Origin: Meandrina meandrites
Taxonomy: Eukaryota > Cnidaria > Anthozoa > Scleractinia > Meandrinidae
Reading direction: 5' to 3'
Assembly: GCA_963693305.1 (NCBI GenBank)
Contig: OY855908.1
Span: 29,508,305 to 29,572,304 of the forward strand
Length of the DNA stretch: 64,000 nt
Part shown: positions 1-12,105 of the stretch, one piece after another
How the letters are laid out: each line of letters begins with the position of its first letter
Position numbering within the stretch: position 1 is the stretch's first letter
The notes under the pieces: model-generated
Seen by the model: the letters and a program-made list of their open reading frames with translations, nothing else
Databases searched by the model: none
Told to the model about the DNA's origin: nothing
Made by a program: the position numbers and the translations under genes

Positions 1-2178
1 GACTAGAGAAAATGCGAGAAATCTGTAAAAGGAACACAAATTTCCATTGGGAAAGCTTCCTCTGGAAAAAAAACAGCACTACCTTTTCAGCAATTCCGTT
101 TATTTCAGAAATGTTTTTATTCTTGGTTTTCATGTTACGTCATAAAATTCTGAAATCAAAATTCAAAAGGCCTGCTAAACTTTTGATATCACTAGGTGTA
201 AGATAAACTAAAAATATATCTTTTCGCAAATTTCCAGCTTGGTTGTGCCTTTCGTTTTAAAAACAGAGCATTTTGAATATTCGAGTTCTCCGCCGTATGT
301 GATATCACGCTGAGTGCCGTGACAAAGTTGTTTTGATTCAAAAAAGGCCTTGACTTTCCATTTTTGCAGATCGAACATTCCCAGTGTGCTAAGTGCTGTT
401 TATGTGAAAGTGCAATAGATCTTGAGCCAAAAGTAGTTACTATTAATAGGAAAATCAAGTTCCAGATGGTTTCTCTGACATCACGGCGGCCATGTTTGTG
501 CCCCTCGGAAGGACACAAATATGGCGTCTCCATACTGAGCTTTACAAATTTGCGTGGAAAGTTTCGGCAAATAACTCGCAAACGGTGCACCGCACAGACC
601 TGAGATTTGGACAAATCGTTTATCTATTTATCTTCAATAATATCTGAAATTCATAGCTTCTGTTGTTGAATGGTTTCGATTTTATTTTTTTATTGCGTGA
701 CAGTGAAAACCACCAATTGGAGCGAACCGAAAAGTCGTGTTCCATTTGCATCCCAGCCCTAATTTGCGGAATTGTTTTGAAAGGGCAAACATCCACAGGT
801 ATAAACGCTGCCATGTTAAGCCGCTTATTGATTTGTAGTATGAAATTATATTGTTAAGTGATTACCCATTTATAGATTTGTTTTGCTCATTCTGTCATTT
901 TCTGTGGCAAGGTTTTCTAGCTTTTGTCTCGATTTAAGTGTGACATTGTTGTTTTTAGCAAAGGAGAAAGGAGTGCTGAATAGGAATGCGAAGTATTCAG
1001 CGGGTTTAGGCTTTTAATTAAGACGTTGACGGAAAAAGCTCGTTCACTAGTTACCCTGTTCACGTTGTTTCTATGTTTTTCGTCTTTTTCTTCTCGTTTG
1101 GTCCGCGGCTTGTCAGTGACAGGTTTATAAAAATGAGATAAGAGCTTATTTTGTTGCTCATACCATTTATTGAAATCAGAGGCAACATTTAACAGCTCTA
1201 ATTATTCTGATTTCGAGCGTTTCGGATACGTTTCATGTGTTTTATGTCCACGTGCTTAATGCTCAAAGTGTTTGCACTGTACAAAGAATATATGGTAGGG
1301 TGGACGATATTAGAGGCCTTTAGATCGGAGTTCGATATCGAGAACGAGGACGACTTTCGAATTTCAATCCAGTTACGTTCCCATATCCCTCACACTTCAA
1401 TCTCTGTTGCTGACCAGTTAAAAAGGGGTATGAGATTGGTGTGAAATGTGATAATCGAAAGCATAAGCACTAGGTGTAAACAGTCGTATTCGTAGTCAAT
1501 CTCGTGTTCGTGCTCCGTTCTGAAGGTTTATATTGCTTCAGCCAGTGTTAGGATTTAATCAGCCGGTCTGAGGTTACCTAACCTCCTATGCAGACATTCC
1601 TTTGGCTCGTCACGCACTCCACCGCAACATTTGCTGAGGAGGAGTGCGTGATGAACCGAAAGTAGCAGACTCAGCAGACTGTTAAATCAGTCCGTTAGGA
1701 AAAATTAATTGTTAGTTACCGTTATTGTTGAGTTTATATTGAGTTCTTGTTTCATATGGCGACCTTTCATGCAGTGAAAGAGGTTTGTTACACGAGAAGG
1801 GGTTGTCACAATTTTTCTGTAACGTTGCATGTAGCAATCTGGCTATAATTTTCCCATACATAACGGAAATCATGAGGATTCTCCGTAAGAAAAACTAAAA
1901 TAGTAACCGTTTATATAAGTGTTTTCTGTTTTGTATATTTTCCGTTCAAAATTCCTGAGTTGCAATTAATAAACCCACATATGTTTAAGTTCATTACATG
2001 TCAGTTCCAATTGATGAAGGAGCTAGAAGACAGCGTTCAAGGTTATTTTCCCCGTATATAACAAAGTCACTGCTTATATGTAGCATAAAACTGTCACCTC
2101 CACATTCGAAGATTTAAAACGCTTCTTTGTTATTATTGACATTATTAACAATAAATTCGCTAAGATTAAAACAATTAA
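1..2178. other. Non-coding flank of unit 1
   Basis: I see no convincing gene here. The ends are homologous to 16.35-17.87 kb, 25.98-27.40 kb, 34.80-36.78 kb and 44.57-46.25 kb. A block of about 600 bases (roughly 113-712) is absent from the sister units and looks like an inserted repeat. It contains a short imperfect hairpin (CCATGTTTGTG at about 490, CACAAATATGG at about 515). The open frames in this stretch are short and not conserved between units. Confidence 0.6.
1600..1660. repeat. Conserved hairpin, unit 1 copy
   Basis: An inverted repeat with arms close to TTTGGCTCGTCACGCACTCC and GGAGTGCGTGATGAACCGAA around a loop of about 20 bases. The same hairpin sits at the same place in all five units. 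This copy carries mismatches in the right arm. Confidence 0.75.
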
Positions 2179-3227
2179 GAGGCCGTCTCCCTTAAACCGT
2201 TCCACTCGATTTTGGACTCCAAAATAGTTTTCCTTCATATTTCTGTCACAGGTAGTACTATCTATCCTTACTTCTAAAATGCAGTTAAAATGATCAGAAA
2301 GTTTGTTTCTCTCCACTGTGGAGCATTTATCGATTACCAGTGTCAAGAAGTGATGAAACGGCCATTTTTCACGAGTTCTAACACAGGATATTAAACGTTC
2401 GTTAAAAATACTTCGCACCGATAAAACCCCCAAAATTTGTATACATCCAGTCAATTTTTTTCAGTTCTTACTGCTGACATGTCATTTGGTTGCTTTCTTG
2501 TTCAAAATCGGAAGACAACTACAATATTTATAGAACACCTTCAGTAATTTATGCAAACATCGCGAAAATATGCTCCTAAATCTTTGCCTTATTTTTCACT
2601 TGTGGCAAATAGACAAGGCCTAAATTGCCATTCTAGTTTTAGATTAAGACCTTGTCTGTTGAATTATGAAATAAAATTTGCGGCACAACGCGATATTGAG
2701 AAATAAGTTCGAACGAATTCTTGGCTATTTTCACGGATTAAGTATTGCGTGACACACTTCACATTCCAGTCCGAGTCTTGTTGCCTGACACTTTGATGCT
2801 TTGTTGATGAATATTTTCCGCCCAACGACAAGGGAAAACACATTGAAATTCTACAAATGGCAGCTTGTTTTCCCCTTGTTTCGGTTAGTTGAAACCAAAT
2901 ACGGTGTTTCGTTTCCTGACCATTAATAATGATAGATCGATTCCTGTCCTTCGTGATTATATTTACCACTGACCTTGTTGACCTTGTAGTTCCTGATAAT
3001 ATTATGGGAATTTACCGCTGAAACTTTCGTGGTTATCGTACACAAGCACAACTATGGTACTCAGTGGCTACAATTAAAATGATCCAGTGAGTCCGTCTTG
3101 AAAGGAGAGTCGATGACGAAAAGAGATTTGAATACATCCTCCTGTATGTAATCATTCAATACTCGGGTTGCGTTACCGCCCGTGGTGGAGAGAGTGGGGG
3201 AGGTGGGTGGAGGGGGTACTGGGGTTA
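2179..3227 (+). repeat. Left terminal inverted repeat of TTAA element
   Basis: Reverse complement of 7721-8770 with scattered substitutions and small indels. The inner edge is G-rich (gtgggggaggtgggtggagg), matching the C-rich inner edge of the right arm. The open frames in both arms are the same sequence read in opposite orientation, so they are not evidence of a gene. Confidence 0.85.
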
Positions 3228-4796
3228 CACCATGCTGCATGCACGAAGTTACGGCATGTATTTATATACAAGGCGATGAGAAACCAACATTGAAATGGTC
3301 ATTTTTTTTCTTTCTTCGTTACCTGAAATCGTGCGGTTTCGGCCAAAAGCGGCTTATGGCGGAACCAGAATTTCCATGTGGCAGGATATTTTCCATCGAC
3401 TCCGGCGCGATCTGACCAATTCAGAATGACTTTACCCCTTCTACAGGACGAACCTCGGCTAATAGGGAAGTTTCGATGCGAATAAGTGTCGTTCGGCTTC
3501 ATAATTTTAAGAATTGGCTGAATAGGATCCATATTTCATAATATCAATTAACTATCAATGTCACCAGGACCATATGCGTTGAACATGTCTTTGACTTCTG
3601 CCTGGTCGAATAATGAATATTGGTAGATCGGAGATTGCGTCGAGTTAGACTTTTAGCTTTGATGGTTTTTATCTGCTTTATAACTTCAAGAAATGAACCC
3701 TCGCGAAATTGATAAATTCAAGATCTTTTTGGGTAGTGGCGATTAGTGTCTATGGACCGTTAATGTTCGTTGACGCACCACTCGGATGTCAAGGATTGAA
3801 TTTTGTCACCTATTGTTTAATTGAGCTGACCATTTCGGTCATTTCGGGGAAAATTAAATGAAGGGTTGAGAAATAAAAAAAAAAAGAAAACGGCCTTGTA
3901 CAGTTTTCGTTATAGCCATGCTTTCCGATATTTCCATTTTTTCCTTTCATTTAGAGTGCGTTAGAGAGACTAATTGCAGCTAGTTTAATATTACAACTAG
4001 ATCAGGGAGACGCTCAGTCATGAACAAAATCAGCTCAAATTGTGTCTTTTACTAACTTACATTAACACTAAAACCAAAATAGCCATTCTAACCTGCCACC
4101 AAACCCAAGAACCAATTGATCTGAACTTTAAGCTGATACACTGAATATAGTTTATATCATCATTATTGTCATTGTGCCATCTCTGTGAACATCAAGAATG
4201 TTTAGGTTGCAATGCTTACTGATTCCGAACCTCTCTCGTCACCTAAGGAAGCCACAGCTGTTGTTTCCTTCAGCGCAGCATATTCGGTTTTCTTTTTTGC
4301 ATTAATTATGTTTGAATTGGTATGTCTTATTCTCTTCAAAAATTATGCAGACAAGATAGATGATAATCAAAGGAAAAGAGCACTATTTTTATGTCGAATG
4401 CTAAATGCTTTTTTAAGCTGAATCCATTGACTCTGTGATGGAAGCAATTACAATTTATAACCGATGTTTATAATGCAACCCTAAACGACATGAAGATCGG
4501 TGCCTGAACTTGTTTATTATTATCTAAGAGTGTTTTGAATGTCCTACAATGTGGGCTGCACTGACATACTACGAAGCTAATTTAAGAACAATGTAATACA
4601 TCCAAGAAGGAAGCGTTAAGATAAGCAGTAAAGACAGTCACTATCCCGGCAGTGGAATTAGACTCCCGCAGCATAAGAACAGTTATTCTCAAAGGAAAAC
4701 AAGGAAAGGACAATATGTATATTGCATCTGTTGGGAAATTTATGCTAGGCTTCACTTTTTCAATTTTGTTTGTTGGAAAAACTCCAACAGAGACAC

Positions 4797-4899
4797 TTTT
4801 AGGGATAAGTCACTGTCGATACTTTCAGGGATAAGGGATAACTGTGCCCAGAGTTACAGGGATAAGGGATAACTGAAACCCCCCCCCCCCCCCCCCCCC
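4797..4899. repeat. Tandem AGGGATAAGGGATAAC motif and C21 tract
   Basis: The motif CAGGGATAAGGGATAACTG occurs twice (about 4828-4846 and 4857-4875), preceded by a related AGGGATAAG at about 4800. An uninterrupted run of 21 C follows at 4879-4899. Only simple or tandem repeat structure is visible. Confidence 0.8.
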
Positions 4900-5418
4900 A
4901 CCCTTCCACCTCCCTAACAGGGCCTCATTAGCCGAAACGTCTTTGAAAGTAACATAAAAGAACCATTTAGTGTCAAACCACAAAGAAACCAACACTGGTA
5001 CTCTTCTTAAACAAAACGAACCAACTCTGCTTTTCGACATTTGGCGAGACAGCAGATTTCAAAATGGTTTAGCATATTTTTAAGCATTACGACTTTAGTA
5101 CTAGTTTTCCCCTTTTGAAATAGTCACAGAGTGATAAACATAAAAACATATTGGATATTTAAGGCCGATGTTGTTCTCGAGACTCGTGTGCGTGCCAAGG
5201 ATTTGTAGACCTCTGGAAGAGCTATGTGGTCGTTCCTAGAGTGCAGATCCTTAATGGACAACCAGGCTGCCAGAAAGAGACGCTCGTGAAAATTGGCCTC
5301 ATATCCAGCCACATTGACGGTATTAAAATCCATCTGATGATTTTTTTTCTAAAAAAGTTGGACTCGCAGGTTAAAAATCTGGAAGCCGTTGGCTGATGTT
5401 TACCTGCGTTACTAATTA

Positions 5419-5521
5419 ACAATTATTCGCCGAATGCGAAGTGATTATTGTTGAATAATCCCCGAGACGAAGTCGAGGGGATTATTCAACAATAATCACT
5501 GAGCCTGAGGCGAATAATTGT
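5419..5521. repeat. 103-bp foldback (MITE-like) hairpin
   Basis: Begins ACAATTATTCGCC and ends GGCGAATAATTGT. The inner arms AGTGATTATTGTTGAATAAT and its complement flank a short centre (CCCCGAGACGAAGTCGAGGGG) that is itself palindromic. A long, nearly perfect hairpin typical of a miniature foldback element nested in the larger transposon. Confidence 0.8.
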
Positions 5522-7720
5522 TTTAGTATAATTTTCACTGGTGAATATCAAAAACTGAAAAATAATAATAGAAAACACGAAAACAACAAACACAAGTGCT
5601 CGCTTGCATACGTGTAAACCAGTTTAATTCTTCGATTGAAATCGTAATTTTCACTCAGGTTTTAGCAATAAAACGGAACAAACCAAACACTACGAAAAAG
5701 ATAGATACATCTGGTACCTTTGTTTAATCGTTGGTGACTTCTGAACAATTGTGTGAATCCTCTCGAAATTACTAGCTCCAGTGAGAAGAGAACTAAATAA
5801 TGTTTTGCCAGTCGATCTGACTGAGTACACGGCCGCGTGCATTCTCCAAAACCACCATGTTTACGATCAATTCGAATGCCTTGAAAACCATCTCTTGAAA
5901 ATATTTCCGGTCCAAAAGCCTTGGTAGTTAATTTGAAAAATTCCCAATATTTTAAATATCCAGGACTTGGAGTGATTTCTTTTAAATGAGAGAAATTTTC
6001 ATTCAGCAAATGCCGCCATGTTCACTGGCCTGGATGGCAAACGTGGCATGGCTTAGTAGCGCGGTGAATATAGCGTCATAGTGCGAGCTTCTCGACCAAT
6101 CAGAATTGAATTCACCTGTGGAAATTATACCAACTTATAGTTAGTTGGCTTTTAAAGCTATGAAAATTATCACTTTGAAATAACAAGGGATCATTACTAT
6201 CATGTGTCCAGATATGTGAAAGCTACAGATTTTTTAATCACTGCTGGTGTTTTCTACGCAAATATGCGTAGTTGGTACGTTAAGGGTTAACCTGTCGTTG
6301 TCTTAAGATGCGACCAATCTTTTTGGAAACATCTTGAACATAAAGAAGTACCGCGAGGCTATTAGTTTGTTAATCAGTTGGTGGTCTAGACAGCGATCAC
6401 TCGCATTTTGTTTAAGAAGGATGATGGCAGGCGCGGATGCAGAGAAAATCGTGACCGATTTCCAGAGAGTTGAAAAACCTTCCATGCCGGAGGTATGGTA
6501 CGAGCGCCGAAGGCGCGAGCTTCTACGGGGGTCTGGAGGCATGCCCCCCAGGAAAATGTTTGAGATTTTGACCCCCTAAACTGCCATTTCGGGGGTTTCC
6601 GAGTCACTCGGACATGATGTTGGCCAGTTCCATTCTGCCTGCGTAGCATCTAGGAGGTCAGTGAATGCCCGGAAATAAAAATAAATGTTTAGAAACCATT
6701 CTTTTGCACTGTCGAGATTTCAACTTGGAAATTTATTTATTTTAATAATTACCTTATTTTTCATTTATTTATTCATTTATTTTTATCAAAAATCTGACCG
6801 ATTTCCGTAAATCGTTGAGCTGTAACCAGAATAAGGAGGCATTGGCTATCTTCCTTGCTGCACAACTCATCGAGTGCAAGAAAGACTCACAAACGACGCA
6901 TGGATAGTTGTTCTCGTGCAATACGGTCTTATGTACTTATCACCTGACTACAATTGGACACTTTTTAAGTACCAGTGTTGTCAAGCCACAAGTCGGTAAC
7001 ATTGGAAAATCGATCCTGACAATTTTTTTTTCAGACTCAAAAGACCTACCTGCGAAACTGTAAAGAATAAAAAATCTGCATGAGTTTCCCAATCATCCAA
7101 ACTAAGCGACACGACAAGGCCCCCGTAGGCGAATATCGTGCGCACTGCTACTAATGCACAAGCGATATGTTATTTTAGCCCCTTGCTCCTAAAAAGCTAT
7201 TTACAATGTCGCTCAAGGGTGTTCGCAACGAAGTAGAACTCAAGCGCTATCATAATTGCACAGTACTCTTTCGTGTATCTGTTCGAAAGTTGTAAGTTAG
7301 CCTTCTAGGTAAGAATGGTGAATTGCGTTATCACTGCAAACGGTAACGCCCAGAGGCATTCTCGTTTTGGTGGGCTATGTAGACTTATACAGCCTGATGT
7401 GCCGCGGCATACGGTAAAGTAAGGTTCTCAGTCCTTTAGAAAAGAATCCTCTTTGCTCCTTTTGGGAGTGCAATCCTGGTTTGATCCTTAAATTAAACGA
7501 ATACAAAATCTTGTACTTCTTAATATATGATTTAAAATATAATAGCCCAGTCCAGCCCCGCTTTGACTGTTCCCGGACTGTTTCATTGTTGTATGGGGCA
7601 AGTCATCAAAGCTTCAGAGACCTCAAAATCGTGCAGCCCGTATTTTGATGTCTACTCTCCGCGAGTTATCCTACAATAGCGGCAAAATCTTAGAACCGTA
7701 GCACTGGCAATTTATGGAGT

Positions 7721-8770
7721 AACCACAGTCCCCCCCCCCTCCCCCACCTCCCCCACTCTCTCCACCACGGGCGGTAACGCAACCCGAGTATTAAATGATT
7801 ACATACAGGAGGATTTATTCAAATCTCTTTTCGTCATCGACTCTCCTTTCAAGACAGACCTACTGGATCTTTATAATTGTAGCCACTGAGTACCATAGCT
7901 GTGCTTGTGTACGATAACCACGAAAGTTTCAGCGGTAAATTCCCATAATATTATCAGGAACTACAAGGTCAACAAGGTGAGTGGTGAATATAATCACGAA
8001 GGACAGGAATCGACTTATCATCATTTAATGGTGAGGAAACGAAACACTGTATTTGGTTTCAACTAACCGAAACAAGGGGAAAAACTGCCATTTGTAGAAC
8101 TTTAATGCGTTTTACCTTGTCGTTAGGCGGAAAATATCCATCAACAAAGCATCAAAGTGTCAGGCAACAAGACTGGATCATGGAATGTGAAGTGTGTCAC
8201 GCAGTACTTAATCCGTGAAAATAGCCGAGAATTCCTTCGAACGTATTTCTCAATATCGCGTTGTGCCGCAAATTTTATTTCATAATTCAACAGACAAGGT
8301 CTTAATCTAAAACTAGAATGGCAATTTAGGCCTTGTCTATTTGCCACAAGTGAAAAATAAGGCAAGATTTAGGAGCATATTTTCGTGATGTTTGCATAAA
8401 TTACTGAAGGTGTTCTATAAATATTGCAGTTGTCTTCCGATTTTGAACAAGAAAGCAACCAAATGACATGTCAGCAGTAAGAACTGATAAAAATTGACTG
8501 GATGTATACAAATTTTGGGGGTTTTATCGGTGCAAAGTATTTTTAACGAACGTTTTAATATCCTGTGTTAGAACTCGTGAAAAATGGCCGTTTCATCACT
8601 TCTTGACACTGGTAATCGATAAATGCTCCACAGTGGAGAGAAACAAACTTTCTGATCATTTTAACTGCATTTTAGTAGTAAGGATAGATAGTACTACCTG
8701 TGACAGAAATATGAAGGAAAACTATTTTGGAGTCCAAAATCGAGTGGAACGGTTTAAGGGAGACGGCCTC
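7721..8770 (-). repeat. Right terminal inverted repeat of TTAA element
   Basis: Inverted copy of 2179-3227. The outer 30 bases match the left end exactly and stop at the TTAA. Inner divergence includes the C-run length at about 7730-7741. Confidence 0.85.
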
Positions 8771-8774
8771 TTAA

Positions 8775-9476
8775 GACTGGCGTTACCAGTGATACATTTA
8801 ACACTTAAAGGAGCTACGTCACGGACAACGCATCTTGAAAAAACTGGCAATTTTTTTCAAGTTTGTTGGTTGTAATCGGTCTTAATCTTCGTCAGTTGAA
8901 ACCGTCCTTGGTTATTTTTGCGTTTTTTATTATTCCGTTGGTGTTTTTTCTATGTTAGTAAACTATTATTTTAAGTTTTCCTTCAATTTCAAAGTAATCA
9001 GAAAAATAACTTAAACACCGTGACGTTGCTCCTTTAAAACACTGGTACAGACCATATGTTCAATTGAATCTCACGAATCTTACGTTGCGTTACAGATTAC
9101 GTCTTTTTCATGTTCCAAACTCCCGTTACCATTGCTTTCAAGCAATCAGCGGTCGAGAATTCTCTCAGTTGTTGAATTAAAAAAAAAAAAATGGAACTCA
9201 GTTATCCCTTCAAAGACTCAGTCTGAGAGTCTGGACTCTATCTTGAGCGGTGATGTCGGTTTTGCGCGGTTTTTAAGACTATTTTGCGTTATGCAGGCTC
9301 AAAAGTGTTTCCAGCATTTTCGAGCTCTTAAAACTTTGATGGGCCAGTACTACAAATCTTTATCAGTTGCTGCTACAATAATGATATCAAACTAATTCCC
9401 AATCATTGCTGAACAAGTTGTGGTCATTCTCATGACGTCATTGGTTATTATAGCAACAGTTTTACTTCCGATGATC
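8775..9476. other. Non-coding flank of unit 1, right of TTAA element
   Basis: Resumes the duplicated flank interrupted at 2178. The text GACTGGCGTTACCAGTGATAC matches GGCTGGCGATACAAGTGATAC at about 17.87 and 36.78 kb. It contains a poly-A run at about 9179-9191 and no convincing coding frame. Confidence 0.6.
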
Positions 9477-9614
9477 CCGCGCTTCAGCGTTCCAGCATTC
9501 CAGCGGCATAGTAGTCGGACGCTGAAGACTGGGCTCCAGTGTAGTTTCTGCAATGGCGGCGTACATGTGATTTCTTGTAGAAGACGTTGTCGCTGTTTTA
9601 ACAGTTTTATAAAG
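9477..9614 (+). other. Probable 5' UTR exon of zinc-finger gene, unit 1
   Basis: A block conserved in all five units, starting near CCCGCGCTTCAGCGTTCCAG and ending ...TTTTATAAAG with an immediate splice-donor consensus GTAAGAGAG at 9615. It contains ATGGCGGCGTACATGTGA, a five-codon upstream frame. The matching acceptor lies before the finger exon at 14501-14502. The spliced-leader-exon reading is inference from conservation and splice consensus. The 5' end is approximate. Confidence 0.5.
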
Positions 9615-9742
9615 GTAAGAGAGTATTTAAGAATACAGTTTTCTTCCCCAGAGCTGTAGAATACAGATCACCTATATTTATGTCACTGAATAGGAGTACA
9701 CAGCTCGAAATAACCGCAGATCAGTCGCCGGTCACATAACAA

Positions 9743-10035
9743 CAGGACCTGATAGAGCGGTTTTCACTTGAGTGTCGAAAGTAATTCGTGTTTGCTTTGG
9801 TTTTGCATTACCACGCTCAGTGATTGGCTTAAAAAACTCGCGCCACTTTCTCAACCAATCAGAAGTAAGACCAAAACCAATCGCGACTTCCTCGCGCACG
9901 TTTTCCCGCGCTTCGTGCCGGCTGCATGTATTTGCTTCGAGTTTTGATTGGTTCACTGTATTGCCTGTGTCTTTTGTGATTGGCCAGAGTGATTACTTTG
10001 GTTTTGGTTTTACGACACTCATTTGAAAACTGATC
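9743..10035. mobile_element. MITE private to unit 1
   Basis: The termini CGGTTTTCACTTGAGTGTCG and CGACACTCATTTGAAAACTG are inverted repeats. TAACAA occurs on both sides (9737-9742 and 10036-10041). The sister units show the uninterrupted context CACATAACAATC (about 20.09 and 29.63 kb). The exact left end is uncertain by about 10 bases. CCAAT/ATTGG motifs recur inside. Confidence 0.65.
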
Positions 10036-11449
10036 TAACAATCATTCTCCTAATATAGTGTAGGAATATTTGCCGAGATTCACTTTGCCAGGGGCGTTTT
10101 TAGTAGAATTTTTGGAGGTGACTATCAAGATATCATAAAAGGCAAAAAAAAAAACGAAAGAAAAAATGTAAATACAATGTAGCAGACATAACTGCTGCCT
10201 TGCTTACATGCAAACAGGTTTGATATTACATTGATTGCAAATCAAATGGAACAGAAGAAACTTTTCAAACATGATAATCATCCGGTACCTTTTTTGACCC
10301 ATGCTAACTTATATTCTTGAAATGAGCAGCTCTGGTCTGAAGAGAATTTAAATTTTAGTCTCTATGACACACTTTGTCATTGTGCTGGATATTTTGCATC
10401 TGGTAATACCAGGCGTAGACAAATTATCAATAAACCAGTAATCATTATCAATCAGTAACGATTCCAATACCAATCGATAGAAATCAATAAAGAAATAAAG
10501 TTGTGAGTTGGAATGATATTGATTTCCGATAGAAATCCATAACGATTGATTTATCGAATGATTATGTCTGATTCTTATCGGAAATGATTTTTGCCATTTT
10601 ACAAGTTGATCATCCACACAATGTTGTCTGTATGTTTCTATTGAGTCATTCAATCATCATAGTATGCAATGGCTTTACAATTATCAACAAAATACTCTCG
10701 GAACAAAAACGATAACAGGAACAATTTGGTATTGTTGTTGATCTTCAGCTTCAGCACAGTTTATAATACAGGAAGAAGTAGAAGTTGCAGCTAAAGTACA
10801 TGTAGTGGTGTGAAACCCTCGGTTAGTCTTGTTATAGCAATGCCTTTAAGATGAAGGATAATAAATAGCAAAATCAGCGTTTTTGTGATTTCAATTAGTT
10901 GATGTAAAAAAAATAAGAATAAAGCACAGAGTACGCCTGGATTAAGCACGAAATAAAAAAATAATCCATTAGCACAGCAGAAAATATGATATATTATGCC
11001 AGAAGTGGAGGGCTATAATTGTTCATGCATATATTGCATTGAGTTGGCCGATTCGCTATATGGGATTGCCACAGAAGACATGCAGAAATCAGTAGATAAT
11101 GCTGGAATGAGTAGACATGTGAAATATTTTAAAATGCCAGATAACCAAGTGTAATGAACACTCTGCCTTGACTAGATGATGACTAACTGCTTTACGATTA
11201 ACGCCTTTCTCATAGTATTTGTTTACTAGATAGCAATGCCAGTCTTAGGAAATATGTTAAAAATAATAATTGCTTTGGATTATTTGATCATTATTGATTG
11301 TTATCGTATTTGCCAATTTTTTTTTTCTGTGAGTTCAATATTGTTATTGATTACTGATATCAATCATTATCATACATTAGAATTACTTTGAAACATGTGA
11401 TTGGTCGAGAGCATTCAGTCAATATATACTATACAGTAGCATGTGAACT

Positions 11450-11503
11450 TGACATGATAACCCAATATCTGCAGCAGATATTGGGTTATCATGTCGAGTT
11501 CAA
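11450..11503. repeat. Near-perfect hairpin
   Basis: Arms AACTTGACATGATAACCCAA and TTGGGTTATCATGTCGAGTT enclose TATCTGCAGCAGATA, so the whole segment is one palindrome with a single mismatch pair. It lies in the unit 1-only block (about 11370-12140) beside the DUF3504-like fragment. Confidence 0.85.
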
Positions 11504-11574
11504 AGTCTGCCTAATTTCCAAGCCCCTTGTCCGTGTAGTGGTGTCAAACTTTTGAAATTATCATGATGGCTTAG

Positions 11575-11907
11575 CGATCTGCTTCCATTTCTGAAGAGGA
11601 ATTGAAAGTTTTGATTGAGAACAAAGATTCTAAAAACACCAAGAGAACAACAAAAACAAGTGTAAAAATTCTGAATGATTATTCGAGGGAGAAGAACCTG
11701 GAGGAACCACAAGATAAAACCACTTTGGCCAATGTTCCAACAAAGTTTTACGCCAGCGCTAGAAAAGGTGATGGCAGCCTGTACTCAAAAACTTCCATGA
11801 CTTCTTTACGATTTGGACTCAACAGGCATTTCAAGACAAAAGGTACTGACATTATCAAAGACCCAGAATTTGCATTTTGCACTTCTCTATTAAACTTATC
11901 CATGTAA
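11575..11907 (+). pseudogene. Fragment of KIAA1958/Crypton-type DUF3504 protein
   Basis: The open frame has no ATG at its left side: an in-frame TAG lies at 11572-11574 and the frame ends at 11905-11907. The peptide includes ...IENKDSKNTKRTTKTSVKIL and FYASARKGDGSLYSKTSM..LRFGLNRHF. By family knowledge this resembles the N-terminal SAM-like part of KIAA1958/ZMYM/QRICH1-related DUF3504 proteins, which derive from Crypton tyrosine recombinases. The catalytic domain is missing. It sits inside a block absent from the sister units, so it probably arrived with a transposon. The assignment rests on recalled motif similarity only. Confidence 0.5.
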
Positions 11908-12016
11908 GTGCTCACTTTGAATTAAAGCCATTTTGCATCAGATAAAAGCCTTTGTTTGCAGACTGTTTGAAAACGTATAATAAAACAATTATTGAATTTG
12001 GTTTTCGCATGTTATT

Positions 12017-12105
12017 GTGAATTATCAAAATCTTGAGTCTGTGTTATCTGCCTCAGCTTTCGGCTTCGGCAGATAACATAGACCTTGGTTTTGATAATTT
12101 GCGAT
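12017..12105. repeat. Imperfect hairpin
   Basis: AATTATCAAAATCTTGAGTC pairs imperfectly with the complement of AGACCTTGGTTTTGATAATT around a CAGCTTTCGGCTTCGGCAG centre. It marks the right side of the unit 1-only block. Confidence 0.65.

Larger units (their letters stand above)
3228..7720. other. Interior of TTAA element, no recognisable gene
   Basis: About 4.5 kb of A+T-rich sequence between the inverted repeats. The longest frames (4212-4421, 69 codons with a hydrophobic stretch; 5662-6009, 115 codons) show no domain I recognise. At about 6490-6570 lies a G+C-rich module with the palindrome GAGCGCCGAAGGCGCGAG followed by a G-run/GCATGC/C-run. The 5419-6120 segment resembles intron repeats at about 10.05-10.40 kb, so the interior is itself a mosaic of repeats. 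Confidence 0.5.
2179..8770. mobile_element. 6.6-kb DNA transposon with ~1.05-kb inverted repeats and TTAA target duplication
   Basis: The element begins GAGGCCGTCTCCC after a TTAA at 2175-2178 and ends GGGAGACGGCCTC before a TTAA at 8771-8774. Its terminal inverted repeats are 2179-3227 and 7721-8770 and appear about 95% identical by eye. Sister units carry the uninterrupted site (AAGATTAAAACCAAGTAAGG near 17.86 kb and its counterpart near 36.77 kb), which fixes the insertion. TTAA duplication is known for the piggyBac and Kolobok superfamilies. The ends do not begin with CCC as in typical piggyBac, so Kolobok-type is possible. I found no transposase frame inside, so it is probably non-autonomous. 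The interior holds a C21 tract, a 19-bp tandem motif and a nested foldback repeat. Confidence 0.8.

Noticed and set aside
2074..2969. Open frames of 126 and 101 codons on the minus strand, with partners at 8141-8875
   Set aside because: They are the same sequence in the two terminal inverted repeats of the TTAA element, truncated differently, with no domain content.
4797..4876. AGGGATAA repeats resembling a homing endonuclease site
   Set aside because: The match covers only a short core repeated in tandem inside a transposon; no endonuclease gene is present.
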